Assembly (NCBI RefSeq): GCF_900142035.1
Contig: NZ_FQZI01000003.1
Coordinates: forward strand, 372,001 to 436,000
Direction of reading: 5' to 3'
Origin: Flavobacterium terrae
Lineage (GTDB): Bacteria; Bacteroidota; Bacteroidia; Flavobacteriales; Flavobacteriaceae
DNA length: 64,000 nucleotides
Under the pieces are notes generated by a model, which worked only from the letters and a program-made list of their open reading frames with translations, did no database searches and had not been told where the DNA came from. Positions 62,580 through 64,000 of this stretch are shown piece by piece (position 1 is the stretch's first letter; the number at the start of each line of letters is the position of its first letter). Position numbers and translations under genes: made by a program.

Positions 62580-63137
62580 TTATTCAGTATATTCTGCTAC
62601 AACCTCAGCATCAAACTCCATGTGGTCTTCCACCTCAGTGGCTGACTCTGGTTTAGAATTTTTAAGGGCATTAAACTTTTCGATTTGTTCTAACCCGTCT
62701 TCTTCCCCACTAAAGTAAGGGAAAACATCCATAATAGGAGATTCCGAAATTGAAGGTATTGTATAATCCCCCATTGTATTCTTCATCGCATACATAGTAT
62801 TATCAAAAGCTTCTTTAATATCATTGGCTTGAACTAGCAAATAAATATTTGTTTTGCGTTCCTTCCCACTCTCTTCGTCATACGCTGTTAAAGCTACTTT
62901 AGAACGAAACCAACGGTCCGAATTCTCAAACGGATGAATCTCATTGTAATTGGCCACCTTGATATTGGTAATCTTAAATTCTTCGCTTACATAGCTCATC
63001 ATTTCCTGCGTAATCCTTGACTCGGCTTCTGTGTACGATAAGGCATCTACCAGATAAGGCTCTGTGGTTACCTTTTGTACACCGTTTTCATCTACTTTTC
63101 TAAATTTAACTTTACATTCATACCAAGTTGCACTCAT
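62580..63137 (-). CDS. DUF4494 family protein
   Basis: A 185-residue soluble protein of the DUF4494 family, common and well conserved in Bacteroidetes but of unknown function. The start 'MSATWYECKVKFRKVDENGV' and 'EPYLVDALSYTEAESRITQE' are characteristic, as is 'FRSKVALTAYDEESGKERKT'. The C-terminal acidic tail ('FDAEVVAEYTE') varies between species. It follows a TACATTTG promoter box (63158-63165). Confidence 0.88.
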   Translation of the reverse strand: MSATWYECKVKFRKVDENGVQKVTTEPYLVDALSYTEAESRITQEMMSYVSEEFKITNIKVANYNEIHPFENSDRWFRSKVALTAYDEESGKERKTNIYLLVQANDIKEAFDNTMYAMKNTMGDYTIPSISESPIMDVFPYFSGEEDGLEQIEKFNALKNSKPESATEVEDHMEFDAEVVAEYTE

Positions 63138-63157
63138 AATTATTTTTTTAAGGAGGG

Positions 63158-63165
63158 CAAATGTA
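63158..63165 (-). promoter_or_regulatory. Bacteroidetes -7 box TACATTTG before the DUF4494 gene
   Basis: On the minus strand TACATTTG ends 20 bases before the ATG at 63137. A GGAGGG-like run on the opposite strand is not an RBS for it. Confidence 0.62.
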
Positions 63166-63233
63166 ATTTTTTTAGAAAAAGAATGGACTACTTTTTAGAA
63201 AGAGATATTCACAAAATACGAGTTAAACTAACC

Positions 63234-63285
63234 CCAAAAGCGGTCAAAGACCCTTTTGGCGGTTAAGACCTTTTGGCGGTTAACC
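63234..63285. repeat. REP-like palindrome and tandem repeat next to the RAYT gene
   Basis: CCAAAAGCGGTC (63234-63245) is an imperfect inverted match to GACCCTTTTGG (63249-63259). The unit GACC(C)TTTTGGCGGTTAA is then tandemly repeated at 63249-63266 and 63267-63283. GGTTAA and TTAACC also pair. This is how REP elements mobilised by a RAYT transposase look, and the RAYT gene ends 4 bases away. Confidence 0.6.
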
Positions 63286-63288
63286 ACA

Positions 63289-63903
63289 TCATTCAATGAT
63301 AATACTTTCTATCTGGTTAAAATGCTGCATTTGACTATGATAATATTTGAAATTTTCCAAGTCTCCATATACCTTAATAACCTCACCTCTATTCAACTTC
63401 GTTTCTTTAGTTGAAGTCACTGTAAGATACGAACTCCAAGGATACTCGATCATCGAATCAACTAAACCATGGTGCACTGGATTGTTATGAATATAAAAAA
63501 TTAATTTTTGGAAGTACTTTTCTGAGTCAACCAGTTTTCTTTCAAATGTCGATTCAAATAAACTACCTGTTCTTTTATAGCGTTTATTAATGGCTTGTGT
63601 ATAGGCATTAAACAAATGACCAAACTGCCGTGACGGATTTAAAATTCTAGGATTATCTAAATTCCCTTTTTTTAAGGTAATCTTGGCAACTTCTTCTTTG
63701 TCCTTGATACGAACTAAAAAATGAAAATGATTCTTAAGCAAACACCAAGCATATGTCTCTGCTATTGGGTCGATATATTTATCGTATAATCTTAAGAAAT
63801 GATTATAATTATCCGTTTCAAAAAATATATCATTCCTGTTATTCCCTCGATTGTAAATATGATAATACTGACCATATTCGATCGTCTGTTTTAATTGTGG
63901 CAT
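63289..63903 (-). CDS. REP-associated tyrosine transposase (RAYT, IS200-like Y1 domain)
   Basis: A 204-residue single-strand DNA transposase of the IS200/Y1 HUH family that acts on REP palindromes. The HUH pair is in 'WCLLKNHFHFLVRIKDKEEV' near residues 53-72, preceded by 'YYHIYNRGNNRNDIFFETDN'. The catalytic Tyr is expected in 'HLFNAYTQAINKRYKRTGSL'. The C-terminal extension 'FIYIHNNPVHHGLVDSMIEY'-type segment is standard for RAYT ('FYIHNNPVHHGLV'). Usually single copy and not flanked by IS ends. A REP-like repeat lies at its 3' end. Confidence 0.9.
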   Translation of the reverse strand: MPQLKQTIEYGQYYHIYNRGNNRNDIFFETDNYNHFLRLYDKYIDPIAETYAWCLLKNHFHFLVRIKDKEEVAKITLKKGNLDNPRILNPSRQFGHLFNAYTQAINKRYKRTGSLFESTFERKLVDSEKYFQKLIFYIHNNPVHHGLVDSMIEYPWSSYLTVTSTKETKLNRGEVIKVYGDLENFKYYHSQMQHFNQIESIIIE

Positions 63904-64000
63904 TGTTAACTATTTTAATCATGGCTTTTACTAATGACCAATTTAAGGTTTTTTATTGAATATTTTTTTCTTTTCAACTCCGATAGCAGTTGAAGACTCT

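Noticed and set aside
63904..64000. End of a further gene at the right edge
   Set aside because: Two minus-strand frames stay open to the edge, but each is under 30 codons and neither has a recognisable sequence.

Overview
The window looks like chromosome from a low-GC member of the Flavobacteriaceae, close to Flavobacterium. The signs are flavobacterial gene families (TIGR02757, DUF937, DUF1572, DUF4494, DUF2931), a type IX secretion sorting domain, a TssD/VgrG/DUF4280 set typical of the Bacteroidetes type VI secretion system (T6SS), lipoproteins with Bacteroidetes-style lipoboxes, weak Shine-Dalgarno signals, and at least ten copies of the Bacteroidetes promoter box TAnnTTTG at sensible distances from start codons. 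I see no rRNA, tRNA or CRISPR array.

Layout. 1-5.6 kb: housekeeping and small genes (THUMP methyltransferase fragment, SAM methyltransferase, ZIP transporter, murQ, DUF1572 protein, TerC), with one structured repeat at 4.2 kb. 5.6-10.7 kb: a minus-strand copper-handling cluster (multicopper oxidase with an outer-membrane-like tail, HMA-MauE membrane protein, HMA-AraC regulator, HMA-DUF3347 lipoprotein, Cys-rich secreted protein). 10.7-15.8 kb: topoisomerase IV (parE-parC) with a small lipoprotein gene between the subunits. 16-23.3 kb: TonB-dependent receptor, FMN reductase, ychF and secreted proteins. 23.3-27.1 kb: ferredoxin, acyl-CoA reductase, serC and serA, with a second copy of the structured repeat. 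27-31 kb: small conserved genes, msrA, an ABC ATPase. 31.3-39.4 kb: a GAF protein, an HD protein with a Pycsar-effector-like tail, and a 1243-residue lipoprotein that appears to join a metallophosphatase, a kinase-like domain and an Omp85-type barrel. 39.5-45.1 kb: mnmE, a C69 dipeptidase with a phosphatidylserine-decarboxylase-like enzyme, and a Bax-inhibitor-1-like protein.

45.1-58.2 kb is the most accessory region: a minus-strand T6SS cargo island. In transcription order it carries two TssD/Hcp tube proteins, VgrG, a Tle1-like DUF2235 lipase, a secreted protein and a DUF2931 lipoprotein (candidate immunity), an unknown protein, a DUF4280 PAAR-like tip, a LysM protein with lysozyme-like and CHAP-like hydrolase domains, and three lipoproteins (candidate periplasmic immunity), the last broken by one in-frame stop. 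No sheath, baseplate or membrane-complex genes lie in the window, so the core apparatus must be elsewhere.

58.2-64 kb: a 7-bp tandem repeat, a small unknown protein, a T9SS-secreted repeat protein, a surface lipoprotein behind a perfect inverted repeat, DUF4494, and a RAYT transposase with REP-like repeats next to it. All domain calls are from reading the sequence and family knowledge; no searches were run.
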